Source of the DNA: JARDZI01 sp041639705
GTDB lineage: Bacteria > Bacillota > Clostridia > Clostridiales > Caloramatoraceae
Direction of reading: 5' to 3'
DNA: 23,697 bases
Assembly: GCA_041639705.1 (NCBI GenBank)
Contig: JBEQBT010000015.1
Coordinates: 1 to 23,697 of the forward strand
Below, one piece after another: positions 9,308-17,697 of the stretch. Position numbers and translations under genes: made by a program. Every line of letters begins with the position of its first letter. The first letter of the stretch is position 1. The notes beneath the pieces were generated by a model that had not been told where the DNA came from, searched no databases, and saw nothing but the letters and a program-made list of their open reading frames with translations.

Positions 9308-10831
9308 TTATTTTACTTCGCTAACATTATTTTTCATAAAACTTTTTTCCCAATTATCCATGTAGCTTCCATTAGCCCATTCTGCCATTATTACTGTTTC
9401 ACCATTTTTTAAATTAATCCTTTTTAATGGTACCTCTCCAAGAGTTCCCTTTAAGATTTCATATATAAGTATTCTATCCCTTGTTACTATTATTGCAATA
9501 TCCTTGTTTGGAGATGTATAAGCATCTATAGCTTCAGGTACTCTGTCCTTTATTTGTGTCCAGGATACCCATAAATCATCATAAAAAACCAGTTCCGATG
9601 GGGGAATGATATTGATGTTAAAATCAGAAAATCTGTATCCTTCTTCAGATTTATAATTAAGTCTGCCTTTGAATAACCAGTGGCCTGCCTTTCTGTACAG
9701 GCTGTAGTTTTCATCCTGTTGTACCATACCTAACTGATTTATTTTCCCCAAATCTAACAATCCTAGAGCTTCTGTCTTTCCATTGTTTATTGCCCTAATA
9801 CCTGTCTCACCTGCTATATCAAATATTTTGATGCCCCTTAAGTTAGGAAGATTGTCTACAAGCTGCAGCTGCAGTCTGTTTTCACTCCATTTATCACTGT
9901 TATCAATATAACCTCCCTCTCCAATGCTTTCAATTCCAATATAATCATTACCAACATATGATATACTTCGGGAAATACTACCGGTTTTATCTCCCCACTT
10001 TTCAGGGTTGATGGTTATATTAATCAATTCTTCTGTACTTCCGTTGAGTACACTATGCGCATAAAAAATATCTTCTCTTCTATCTACTGTGTAAATTCTT
10101 TTGGTTTCTATTCTCCAAAATCCATCATGCCTTGGGAAAAATATTCCCATTGTTTCCATAGTAGTGCGGAGCTTTTTATCCTCTGCTCCAATCCATAATG
10201 TTCTGTATTTATATCCAGCCTCACCCCTACTATCTTTTTCAATATATTTTAGTCCTAAAACAAGGCCAGTTCTTGCTGGAAAATCATTAATTAATAAACT
10301 ACTATCAATATTTTCATTGTTTTCATTTAATTTATTATTAATAGAGTTATCCACATTATCTGAAAGTTTTTTTAAATATAAAATATAATCCTCAAACTCT
10401 ATTATCAATTTTTCATTATCTATTACAAGAGCATCAAAGGAATATAACTCCTTAACTGCAATTGTAATAACATAGATATCACTATTCTTTATACCATATT
10501 TTTCTGCAGGCTGTTTATGTCTATATAATAAATAATCATCTGTATTCACTCTTTTTATTTTATATTGAGGTTCATTAAACAAATCTCCTCCTACAAATAC
10601 AGATTCAGCTGAAAATTGTACAGTATTGCCAATCCATTTGCTCATAACCTCATCTGTCATTTCTGTGAAATCACTGTTCAAGCCTCTTTCGATTTCCCAC
10701 TTACCCTCTATTGGCATGAGCTTATTCTGCGGAGTTATTATTTTACCTACTGTATCCACAGCTGAATTGCTGCAGCCTGATAGTATAATAATCAATAAAA
10801 ACATGGTATAAATTAATTTACTTTTCGCCAA
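9308..10831 (-). CDS. Putative lipoprotein of unknown function
   Basis: A membrane-anchored lipoprotein. A short hydrophobic leader ends in the lipobox LSGC, so the Cys should be lipidated. I choose the TTG at 10831 because AGGTGG lies 8 bases before it. The reading frame also offers a GTG at 10843 directly after the kinase stop codon, but the ribosome site would then overlap the coding start. This gives 507 residues. The mature part has repeated beta-rich stretches with many aromatic residues and no motif I recognise. The middle (about 135-175) is Asn- and Asp-rich. It follows the histidine kinase gene without a gap, so it is probably co-transcribed and translationally linked. It may be a sensor accessory protein or a target of the two-component system. 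I do not recognise the family. Confidence 0.7.
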   Translation of the reverse strand: MAKSKLIYTMFLLIIILSGCSNSAVDTVGKIITPQNKLMPIEGKWEIERGLNSDFTEMTDEVMSKWIGNTVQFSAESVFVGGDLFNEPQYKIKRVNTDDYLLYRHKQPAEKYGIKNSDIYVITIAVKELYSFDALVIDNEKLIIEFEDYILYLKKLSDNVDNSINNKLNENNENIDSSLLINDFPARTGLVLGLKYIEKDSRGEAGYKYRTLWIGAEDKKLRTTMETMGIFFPRHDGFWRIETKRIYTVDRREDIFYAHSVLNGSTEELINITINPEKWGDKTGSISRSISYVGNDYIGIESIGEGGYIDNSDKWSENRLQLQLVDNLPNLRGIKIFDIAGETGIRAINNGKTEALGLLDLGKINQLGMVQQDENYSLYRKAGHWLFKGRLNYKSEEGYRFSDFNINIIPPSELVFYDDLWVSWTQIKDRVPEAIDAYTSPNKDIAIIVTRDRILIYEILKGTLGEVPLKRINLKNGETVIMAEWANGSYMDNWEKSFMKNNVSEVK

Positions 10832-10843
10832 TTTTACCACCAC

Positions 10844-12226
10844 CTATACTGGAAGGGTAATAACTACTTCAGTACCCTTATCTATTTCACTTTCTATTTC
10901 AAAAGTACCATTCATTAATTTTATAATTTCATCACAAATTGATAGTCCAATACCATTTTGAGATTTACTGCTTTTCCCTTTAAAAAACTTCTCTTTTACT
11001 CTTGGAAGTTCATCCGGGGGAATTCCACATCCTGTATCACTTATTTTTATAACTATTTTGTTCTCAATAAAATCTAAATTCAATATTACACTTCCTCCAA
11101 TAGAAGTAAATTTAAATGAATTATCCAAAATATTAATAAAAACCTGTTTAAGCCTATTTTCATCTGAAAATATAAATGGAACATTTTCATTAAACTCAAC
11201 CTTAAAATCAATATTTTCTCTGATTGCCCTAGGTGTGAGTTGAGTTTTTATCTGAAGTATTACATCAATAATGTTTAATCTTTCATTTTTAAGAGTTATT
11301 TTACCAGATGTGAACTTTGAAAAGTCTAGAAGCTCCTCAACCATTGATGTAAGGCGATCACTTTCTTTTTCTATAATATCGAGACCATCAAACAGCATAT
11401 TTGTACTGGACACATTTTTATTCTTTAATGTAATAGCCCACCCTTTTATTGAAGTTAGGGGAGTCCTTAATTCATGGGACATGGAGGATATAAATTCATT
11501 TTTTAACTGATCATCCTTTTGAATTTCTTCGGCCATGTAATTTAGAGTATCTGATAGTTTTCCAACCTCATCATCATATCTTTTCTTGCTTTGTATTTTA
11601 TAATTTCCTGCTGCCATCTTCTCAGCTACTCCAGTTACTTCCTTTAGAGGTTCAACTATTGTATTTGATAAGAAAATACTCATTACACCTGAAATTAGAA
11701 TAACCACTAACCCAATTCCAATAAAAACAATCGCTATTTCTTTAATTTCCCTGTTTACCTCACTTAATGATGAAATAAATCTAAGTGCTCCTACAATACT
11801 ACTACTTGATTTTAGTGGATAGGCTATTGTCATTACTCTTTCATTGTAATAGTTTACATTCCCTATCCATCTTCCTCTTTCACCATTCAATGCTTTTTTT
11901 ACATCCTCCATTTGCAATATGTTTTCTGGAGTTACTCCTATGGAATCCATAAGCACATTACCTGAAAGATCAACTATCTGAACCTGTGCTGTTGTTTGCT
12001 TCCAAAATGTATCCACATTATTAAGCACATTATCTGAAAGGCTTGAGTCTGAAAAATATCTTAAGTATAAATCTGAAGATACTCTAATTTGATTATACAT
12101 GTTATCTTCAAGATTTTTATAATAGTTTTCTCGTACAATGTTTATAATTAAGACTTCAAGTATTACCACAGTTATAATAATAATAAATAAAAAGTTACTT
12201 ACAAGCCTTTTCTTTATGCTTTTCAT
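10844..12226 (-). CDS. Membrane sensor histidine kinase (HAMP-HisKA-HATPase)
   Basis: A 460-residue sensor kinase of a two-component system. One membrane segment spans about 9-30, and an extracellular sensor region of about 130 residues follows. A second membrane segment (about 164-187) leads into a HAMP linker (about 188-240). The phosphoacceptor His is H251 in SSMSHELRTPLTSIKGW. The ATPase domain shows the N box (FINILDNSFKFT), G1 (DTGCGIP), F box (EKFFKG) and G2 (GIGLSICDEI). The start overlaps the response-regulator stop as ATGA, with AGGAGG 7 bases upstream, which shows translational coupling. The external domain resembles the short Cache/PAS-like sensors of ResE/PhoR-type kinases, but the signal cannot be read from sequence. 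Confidence 0.92.
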   Translation of the reverse strand: MKSIKKRLVSNFLFIIIITVVILEVLIINIVRENYYKNLEDNMYNQIRVSSDLYLRYFSDSSLSDNVLNNVDTFWKQTTAQVQIVDLSGNVLMDSIGVTPENILQMEDVKKALNGERGRWIGNVNYYNERVMTIAYPLKSSSSIVGALRFISSLSEVNREIKEIAIVFIGIGLVVILISGVMSIFLSNTIVEPLKEVTGVAEKMAAGNYKIQSKKRYDDEVGKLSDTLNYMAEEIQKDDQLKNEFISSMSHELRTPLTSIKGWAITLKNKNVSSTNMLFDGLDIIEKESDRLTSMVEELLDFSKFTSGKITLKNERLNIIDVILQIKTQLTPRAIRENIDFKVEFNENVPFIFSDENRLKQVFINILDNSFKFTSIGGSVILNLDFIENKIVIKISDTGCGIPPDELPRVKEKFFKGKSSKSQNGIGLSICDEIIKLMNGTFEIESEIDKGTEVVITLPV

Positions 12227-12927
12227 TTATTTTCCTCCTGCCATCTATATCCAAATCCCCATACGGTTTCTATGAAATTTGGAGAAGATGGGTTGTCCTC
12301 AATTTTTTCTCTAAGCCTCCTAATATGCACATCAACTGTCTTAACGTCACCAAAATAGTCTTGTCCCCAAATTGTATTTAGTAACTCATCCCTGCTAAAG
12401 GCCTTCCCAGGATTTTTCATAAATGCATTCACAATGGAAAACTCTGTAGGAGTTAAGTCAATTTCTCTACCATCTTTTGAAAACTTTTGTGACTTTGTAT
12501 CGATTTCAAGAACTCCAAACCTAATCCTTTTCTTTGATAGTAAGCTTGGTTTTTCACTTCTTCTAAGTATTGCCTTTATCCTTGCTACAAGCTCAAGGGG
12601 ATTAAAGGGTTTTACCATATAGTCATCTGCACCTAATCCTAAGCCCATTATTTTATCCATATCCTGCCCTCTTGCGGTCAACATAATAATGATGATTTCA
12701 GGTCTTGATTCTCTTATTCTTTGACATACTTCAAAGCCATCTATTCCAGGAAGCATTATATCAAGTATTACGATCATAGGGTTATGTTTATCTATCATTT
12801 CAAGGGCAGCTTCTCCAGAATCTGCTTCTATTACCGTAAAACCATTTATGCATAAATTGATGTTGATAAACTTTCTTATTGAACCTTCATCCTCACAAAT
12901 AAGAATCTTTATTCCCTCATCCCTCAT
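12223..12927 (-). CDS. OmpR/PhoB-family response regulator
   Basis: A 234-residue DNA-binding response regulator. The receiver domain (about 7-120) has the acidic pair in ICEDEGS, the phosphoacceptor D56 in VILDIMLPGIDGF and the conserved Lys in MVKPFNP. A winged-helix effector domain (about 135-232) has LTPTEFSIVNAF, SRDELLNTIWG and the recognition-helix region VDVHIRRLREKIE, ending VWGFGYRW. It overlaps the kinase gene by 4 bp and leads the operon regulator, kinase, lipoprotein. Partner of the adjacent kinase; its target genes are not evident from this sequence. Confidence 0.93.
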   Translation of the reverse strand: MRDEGIKILICEDEGSIRKFININLCINGFTVIEADSGEAALEMIDKHNPMIVILDIMLPGIDGFEVCQRIRESRPEIIIIMLTARGQDMDKIMGLGLGADDYMVKPFNPLELVARIKAILRRSEKPSLLSKKRIRFGVLEIDTKSQKFSKDGREIDLTPTEFSIVNAFMKNPGKAFSRDELLNTIWGQDYFGDVKTVDVHIRRLREKIEDNPSSPNFIETVWGFGYRWQEENK

Positions 12928-12972
12928 AATATCACTCCATATTCATATTAACCTTATTACTATTTTATCAGA

Positions 12973-13002
12973 ATTATATAATTAAGCTATGCTTTAAAAC
13001 AA
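12973..13002 (-). promoter_or_regulatory. Likely sigma-A promoter of the two-component operon
   Basis: On the minus strand there is a perfect TATAAT (12973-12978) with TTGTTT (12997-13002) and an 18-bp spacer, about 50 bp upstream of the response regulator ATG. It starts almost at the 3' end of the LCP gene, so the two-component operon appears to have its own promoter. Confidence 0.5.
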
Positions 13003-13014
13003 TGCTAATCTTTA

Positions 13015-14118
13015 CTATTTTGTTGGGTTAACATCCTCATATATGAACTTGTGTAAATGTTTTTTTGTAGCTTTTATATCAGTTATCAGGTACCATGCTT
13101 TGTTTACTATCTTTCCTTTGTAATACCCGTTAATAGGAAACCTGCACCACTCAACATTTGATATTCCAGCTGTAAATACTTCAGTACCAGTTCTTACAAT
13201 TTCAGTTTTGGACATGCTTGTTTCAACATATGGAAGCATTTTAGAAATAATATATGGATATTTTCCAGTACCTTGATTTTGTATTTTAATAATCAATGCA
13301 GTTAAAACCTCTTTTTGCCTTTCAGTTCTGTCGAAATCTCCATTTCCAACCTTTCTAATTCTAGCATATGCTACAGCTTGTTTTCCGTTTAACCTTTGAA
13401 TTCCTGCCTTTGTTATTGGAGTTGCCCTCTGCTTTTTTATTTTAGCAACTTCTCTCATGTATTTATTAATTTCATCTATTTCACTTCTTTTAACATTAAT
13501 TTCAAGCCCACCAACTCCATCTATTATATCTGCAAGCCCTGAGAAATTAACAGTGTAGTAGTCCCTTATATTCATGTTGAAATTTTTGTTAATGGTTTTT
13601 ATTGCAAGCTGTGGTCCTCCAAACATATATGCTGCATTTATTCTTCCCTTACCATGACCATCAATATCTACGTAGGTATCCCTTATAAAGGAGGAAAGTT
13701 TTATCTTTTTATGGGTCTCATCAATAGAAATAATCATTATTGCATCTGAATGAGCTGCCTCATATTTTTGCCTTCCAACATCTATACCAAATAGGGCTAT
13801 ATTTGTAACCTTATTTCCTTTACTTTTTTTCTCTTCTGCAATAGGATTTTTTCCATTTGTTGGTGGTGATTCTTTAATTGGCTGAGTTTCTTTAATTGGC
13901 ACTGCTTCTCCAATTTGTTTTATTTCTACCTCCGGTTCTATTTGAATTGGTGTAATACCAAGGTCTTCATCGCTTTTAGATATTTTATTTATTTTAACTC
14001 TATCAAGCTGATAATACATAAAGAGTGCAGAAGCTGAGAATCCTATTGCAATGACAGCTAATACAATTACGATTATTCTAATGCCAGCTCTTTTCCCTGC
14101 TCCATTGTATTTATTCAT
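13015..14118 (-). CDS. LytR-CpsA-Psr (LCP) family cell-wall polymer transferase
   Basis: A membrane-anchored LCP enzyme. The family attaches teichoic acids or other anionic glycans from lipid carriers to peptidoglycan. I choose the ATG at 14118 because GGAG lies 6 bases before it; an ATG 27 bases earlier has no ribosome site. This gives 367 residues. One membrane segment (about 13-36) is followed by an extracellular linker with imperfect PIKE repeats and many Pro, Glu and Lys residues (about 60-100). The LCP domain (about 105-270) has the DAIMIISID start, SFIRDTYVDI, the Arg/Asp-rich GKGRINAAY region, GVGGLEINV and the closing AYARIRKVGNGDFDRTERQ, which supplies phosphate-binding Arg residues. 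A C-terminal extension (about 270-367) follows. It stands between the mupG locus and the two-component operon. Confidence 0.9.
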   Translation of the reverse strand: MNKYNGAGKRAGIRIIVIVLAVIAIGFSASALFMYYQLDRVKINKISKSDEDLGITPIQIEPEVEIKQIGEAVPIKETQPIKESPPTNGKNPIAEEKKSKGNKVTNIALFGIDVGRQKYEAAHSDAIMIISIDETHKKIKLSSFIRDTYVDIDGHGKGRINAAYMFGGPQLAIKTINKNFNMNIRDYYTVNFSGLADIIDGVGGLEINVKRSEIDEINKYMREVAKIKKQRATPITKAGIQRLNGKQAVAYARIRKVGNGDFDRTERQKEVLTALIIKIQNQGTGKYPYIISKMLPYVETSMSKTEIVRTGTEVFTAGISNVEWCRFPINGYYKGKIVNKAWYLITDIKATKKHLHKFIYEDVNPTK

Positions 14119-14354
14119 TTTGCTCTCCTTTCTGTAACTATCCATCTATATGAACATTATTATTTCTTATAATTTATGTTGCGTAATTTTCTAAATCATA
14201 TTAAAGTATATATTCACATCCTCACCATTTTTAATATAAGGTCGCCATTTTATACAATAATTTTAATCTTCCTATTCTTTTTTTGCTTTACAAACATATT
14301 TAATAATAGTTACAAAAATATTAATATAATAATCAAATATCTTTCCAGTAATAA

Positions 14355-14400
14355 CAAACACAAATCACTGAAAATTAAGATTTTCAGTGATTTGTGTTTG
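14355..14400. terminator. Long perfect hairpin, probable terminator after mupG
   Basis: A 20-bp perfect stem (14355-14374 with 14381-14400) around the 6-base loop ttaaga, 6 bases past the mupG stop codon. The T-tract after the stem is poor on both strands, so termination efficiency is uncertain. The remaining stretch to the LCP start (14119-14354) is very AT-rich and shows no gene. Confidence 0.6.
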
Positions 14401-14406
14401 CCCATT

Positions 14407-15489
14407 TCAAATAAATCCAAATTTCATCCATGGCTCCAGATAATCTAGTAGGAACGATTCTTCTTCCACAATTCTGCCTACCACATTTGTTTTTCCTAAA
14501 TTTTTCATATCCTTTAATGCTATTTGAAGCTCTCCTGCGTATCTTGTATAAAGTGAAGAATCAATTAATATATCACCTCTTTTAATATCCGGGGTATTAA
14601 ATGGTGGGAAGTCATACCCACTATATTTAACTCTGCTCTGGGTTGACCTTGCAACATATTCAGAAACATCTCCTCTTTTAAAATGAGATTCCTCAAGAAC
14701 TATTTTTCTTTCAATCTCTGGTATATTATTAACCAGATTTACCTTAAATTCAAGCATTTCCTTATTTATTTTACTTAATGCTCTCAATTCATCCTCTGAT
14801 GCAAAACTATTAGCAATAATTACATCATCAATCAACCCAGTAATAAATAAATGCTTTGCCTGTACATCAATAGGGAGATCTCTATGCATTTCCAATGTGC
14901 ATAGGCCTTCAGAAACAGGCCATGGGCCAAATTTTGCAGTCTTAGAATTTACAAAGGCTGCAGTTCTTATTCCTAAATCCTTAAACTGTTTACTACACTT
15001 TACAAAATGATCATACTCAAGTCCAGTATAAACATGGGGATAGAAATTATGACATCCCAATAGATTTTCCACATTTGGTTTGAATGAAAAAATGTTATCC
15101 ACATATTTTGTTCCACCACTCATATTAAGTTCAACCTTTATCCCATATGAGTTAAATGTCATTATGGATTCTTCCATTCCGCTATACCCGATATCTAGTC
15201 TTACGCCATAAAGTCCAAGTTCCTTAAAAAAGGATAAGTCCTTATAAGTAATGTTAAATTTTTTAAAAACAGAGTTATCTACATCTGCAATAACTTCCAT
15301 ACCCTTTTCATTTGCATAGGTCATAATTTCTTTAAAATCCTTTATCACATCTTCTATATCCCTGCCCTCAACACTTATAAGGCAAGTAAATATTCTTTTA
15401 AATCCATACCTCGCAGCCAGTTCAATATATTCTAGAATTTTTTCATTAGTTTCATGGTTTGGATATATGGAAATACCTAATTTTTTCAA
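14407..15489 (-). CDS. mupG: MupG-family TIM-barrel 6-phospho-N-acetylmuramidase (former DUF871)
   Basis: A 360-residue cytosolic protein. I choose the TTG at 15489, 7 bases after AGGAGG; a longer open frame starting at 15528 would run through this site. The start KKLGISIYPNHET and the segments GFKRIFTCL, VIADVDNSVF, GLYGVRLDIG and IKVELNMSGG are typical of the DUF871/MupG family. In Staphylococcus aureus, MupG cleaves MurNAc-6-phosphate-GlcNAc, the product of PTS uptake of the peptidoglycan disaccharide. A small C-terminal beta domain (about 240-360) follows the barrel, as in the family. The position after lactose/cellobiose-type PTS genes and near nagB fits recycling of muropeptide sugars. 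Substrate is inferred from the family; other 6-phospho-disaccharides remain possible. Confidence 0.85.
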   Translation of the reverse strand: MKKLGISIYPNHETNEKILEYIELAARYGFKRIFTCLISVEGRDIEDVIKDFKEIMTYANEKGMEVIADVDNSVFKKFNITYKDLSFFKELGLYGVRLDIGYSGMEESIMTFNSYGIKVELNMSGGTKYVDNIFSFKPNVENLLGCHNFYPHVYTGLEYDHFVKCSKQFKDLGIRTAAFVNSKTAKFGPWPVSEGLCTLEMHRDLPIDVQAKHLFITGLIDDVIIANSFASEDELRALSKINKEMLEFKVNLVNNIPEIERKIVLEESHFKRGDVSEYVARSTQSRVKYSGYDFPPFNTPDIKRGDILIDSSLYTRYAGELQIALKDMKNLGKTNVVGRIVEEESFLLDYLEPWMKFGFI

Positions 15490-15506
15490 GTTACATCCTC
15501 CTATAA

Positions 15507-15542
15507 AAAACTCTAACAGGATTTTCACCCTATTAGAGTTTT
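15507..15542 (-). terminator. Intrinsic terminator hairpin just before the mupG ribosome site
   Basis: Arms AAAACTCTAAtaggg and tcctgTTAGAGTTTT close around a short loop, followed on the minus strand by a T run. The T run ends only a few bases before the AGGAGG of mupG. It lies between EIIC and mupG, so it could end or attenuate the PTS transcript. Confidence 0.65.
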
Positions 15543-15617
15543 AATGCTATTTTAAGCTATTTTAAAGCTATGAATAAATAAATCAATATTTTTTTATCAT
15601 CCTGCCTCTTTATAAAA

Positions 15618-16906
15618 TTACATACTCATTGTATTCTTAACTTCCTTCTCAGCCTTTGCCTGGTAATTTTCTGATATAAGTACAAATGGCAGATATATTG
15701 CAACGCCTACTGCTATACTTACAATGTTTAGTACTGCACCTCTCCAAGAGCCAGTTGCAAGCAATCCATTTAATACTGGTGGTATTGTCCAAGTTGGTAC
15801 AGATATTGTTCTTGGTACAAGTCCCGTTACTATACTAAACCAGGAAATAATAGTAATAACCATAGGTGTCAATACAAATGGAATTACATATACTGGATTT
15901 AATACCATTGGAATTCCAAATAATACAGGTTCATTAATATTGAATATACCAGGTCCTATTCCAAGCTTTGCAATGCTTCTGTTTTCCTTCCTCTTACCTA
16001 CAATAAAAATAGCAATAAGTAAGGATATTGTTGCTCCCGCGCCACCCATATAAACAAAGGAATCAAAGAAACCAGAGGTAATTACATTAGGTATTGGAAG
16101 TCCTGCTTTAAAAGCGTCAACATTTGCAGTCATTAATGGAAGGAAAATTGCACTTGTAACAGGTAGAATTATATTCCCACCATGTAACCCAAAGAACCAT
16201 AATAAGTGAACCAAAAAAACAATAATAAGTGCTGCTCCCAGGCTATCTGCAAGGCCCATTAAAGGCTGCTGAATTATTGTAAATATTGTATTGTGAATAT
16301 CTGGTACATTTATTGCTACTAGGAAAATTTTAAATAGTGAAAATACAACTAATGTTAAAGCAGCTGGAATCAATGCGGCAAATGACTTTGCTACTGCAGG
16401 TGGAACACTCTCAGGCATCCTTATAACTAATCTTTTGTTGGCAAGTAGGTGTACAAATATTTCTGTTGATACAAGAGCTACAAATATTGCTACAAATAAT
16501 CCCTGTGCTCCTAAGAATGCAAACGGAAGTGCCCAATCCTTTGCTGAACCAGCATACAGCATTAACAAACTGCCAAATGATAATACTCCTGCTGCAAGAC
16601 CATTTGAATTGTAGTACCTTGCAAGGTTATAAGCAATTGTAAATGCAACCAGCAAGGACATTATTGCAAAGGATCCGGTCCAAAGGTTTCCCCAAAAACT
16701 TGTCCATGATTCTCCAAAGATTGTCTTCATAAAGCTTTGATATGCTGGCCATGGTATGTTATTAATTAATACTGCAAAGGAGCCAACTACTATCAATGGC
16801 ATAATTGCAATGAATCCATCACGGATTGCCACAAGGTGTCTTTGTGAGCCAAACCTTCCACAATGGGAACAAAATACTTTTCCATGAATTCAATAAGCTT
16901 TTTCAT
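15618..16906 (-). CDS. PTS sugar transporter EIIC, lactose/cellobiose family, frameshifted near the 5' end
   Basis: The membrane channel of a Lac-family PTS, with about ten hydrophobic segments. The natural start is the ATG at 16906 after GGGGG, giving MKKLIEFMEKYFVPIV. That frame then runs into a stop about 20 codons later. The family sequence FGSQRHLVAIRDGF continues in the next frame from about 16852 to the end at 15618. A single missing base in the G/A run at about 16854-16860 (GTGGAAGG on the minus strand) explains this. With one base restored, the protein would be about 429 residues, normal for the family. A GTG at 16832 opens the downstream frame but has no ribosome site. It may be a sequencing error, a real null mutation or phase variation. 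Conserved later segments include LHGGNIILP and FNINEPVLFG. Partners are EIIB at 16981-17292 and EIIA at 18598-18909. Confidence 0.85.
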
Positions 16907-16980
16907 AATTTTCCCCCTACCCAAAATATTTTTATAATTTCTTTTAAAGCATAAAGCTTTAAATACATATTGGATGGTAA

Positions 16981-17292
16981 TTATTTTTCCTTCAACAAAT
17001 TCAATGCCTGACTTAAAACCTTTTCTCCATTCATAAGTCCATAATCAATACTGTTAATTAAATCTACTGGAATACCCTTCTCCTCACCTTCTGCCTTTAA
17101 CTTATTAAGTAAATATCTAACCTGAGGACCTAAAAGGAGCACATCCGTCTCATTCCAATGATTTTTTAACTCTGCTTCTCCAACTGCAATTATCTTCACC
17201 ATAGCTCCCTGTTTAATTGCAGCTGCATTCATTTTAGTGACCAGCAAGCTTGTAGACATTCCAGCTGCACATACTAACGTAATTTTCTTCAT
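16981..17292 (-). CDS. PTS EIIB component, lactose/cellobiose family
   Basis: A 103-residue cytosolic phosphocarrier. It begins KKITLVCAAGMSTSLLV, with the phosphorylated Cys8 and the phosphate-binding loop AGMSTS typical of cellobiose/chitobiose-type EIIB. The motif LLGPQVRYLL in the middle is also family-typical. It passes phosphate from EIIA to the sugar at EIIC. First gene of the EIIB-EIIC unit, with a G-rich ribosome site and a sigma-54 promoter about 100 bp upstream. The 74-bp gap to EIIC shows no terminator. Confidence 0.93.
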   Translation of the reverse strand: MKKITLVCAAGMSTSLLVTKMNAAAIKQGAMVKIIAVGEAELKNHWNETDVLLLGPQVRYLLNKLKAEGEEKGIPVDLINSIDYGLMNGEKVLSQALNLLKEK

Positions 17293-17391
17293 CCCAATCC
17301 CCCTTTACAATGTATTTTTGAAAATTGATATTAAATTAATGTACTAGAAAATTGTCTTGAATTCTTTGCTGTATATTTCACTATTATATTA

Positions 17392-17407
17392 AGCAATTAT
17401 CATGCCA
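17392..17407 (-). promoter_or_regulatory. Sigma-54 promoter of the PTS EIIB unit
   Basis: The minus strand reads TGGCATGATAATTGCT, a full match to the sigma-54 consensus TGGCAYRN4TTGCW. Transcription would start near 17381, leaving a leader of about 90 bases before the EIIB start at 17292. The adjacent LevR-like activator has the GAYTGA loop needed for sigma-54 contact. The stretch just upstream (AGTGTTT) matches a half of the putative activator sites. Confidence 0.85.
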
Positions 17408-17416
17408 AAACACTTT

Positions 17417-17532
17417 TTTATCAATTTCTAAGACTCCACCTTCTATAAGGTGGAGTTTCCACTTTTTACTTCAGGTGGGGTAGAGTCCCCACCTGAAGTC
17501 TCGATGTCCAGCTTTAGCTGAACGAGTTCACT
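17417..17532 (-). ncRNA. Three-hairpin structured element, copy 2, next to a sigma-54 promoter
   Basis: The reverse complement is about 96% identical to 7469-7584. The middle hairpin is perfect here (ACTTCAGGTGGGG with CCCCACCTGAAGT around actcta), and the 10-bp third stem is identical to copy 1. In the first stem the A-to-G change still pairs as U:G. The 3' end stops 9 bp before the -24 box of the EIIB promoter. The element lies between that promoter and two candidate enhancer repeats. It may be a transposon-derived or omega-RNA-like unit, or a terminator insulating the promoter. No protein is encoded. Confidence 0.5.
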
Positions 17533-17590
17533 ATTTTTTTGTTGCTTGAAATTTAGAAGCCCAACCTTGTATGCTTTTCCCCTTTAACTT

Positions 17591-17622
17591 AAACACTATT
17601 TCTATTTAAAAGTCTAGTGTTT
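17591..17622. promoter_or_regulatory. Candidate upstream activating sequence 1 (AAACACTA-N16-TAGTGTTT)
   Basis: Perfect inverted 8-bp arms (17591-17598 and 17615-17622), about 200 bp upstream of the EIIB sigma-54 promoter. The same arms recur at 17673-17696, and a half-site (TGTGTTTCAA) lies at 17638-17647. I infer binding by the LevR-like activator. Confidence 0.55.
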
Positions 17623-17672
17623 CATTTTCTCTTGCTTGTGTTTCAATTTTTTCTATGATAAGGAATAGATTA

Positions 17673-17696
17673 AAACACTATAAAATTTTAGTGTTT
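17673..17696. promoter_or_regulatory. Candidate upstream activating sequence 2 (AAACACTA-N8-TAGTGTTT)
   Basis: The same 8-bp arms as at 17591-17622, here with an 8-base spacer (taaaattt). The centre lies 78 bp from the first site and about 280 bp from the promoter. It overlaps the T-rich tail of the nagB terminator. Confidence 0.55.
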
Positions 17697-17697
17697 C

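Noticed and set aside
14176..14448. 90-codon plus-strand open frame in the LCP-mupG gap
   Set aside because: Very AT-rich, runs through the terminator hairpin into mupG antisense, and lacks a ribosome site.
15724..16053. 109-codon plus-strand open frame
   Set aside because: Antisense of the conserved EIIC gene, with no ribosome site.
16832..16832. GTG start for EIIC giving a 404-residue protein
   Set aside because: No ribosome site precedes it, and the missing N-terminal residues are readable upstream in another frame, so it is more likely a frameshifted gene.
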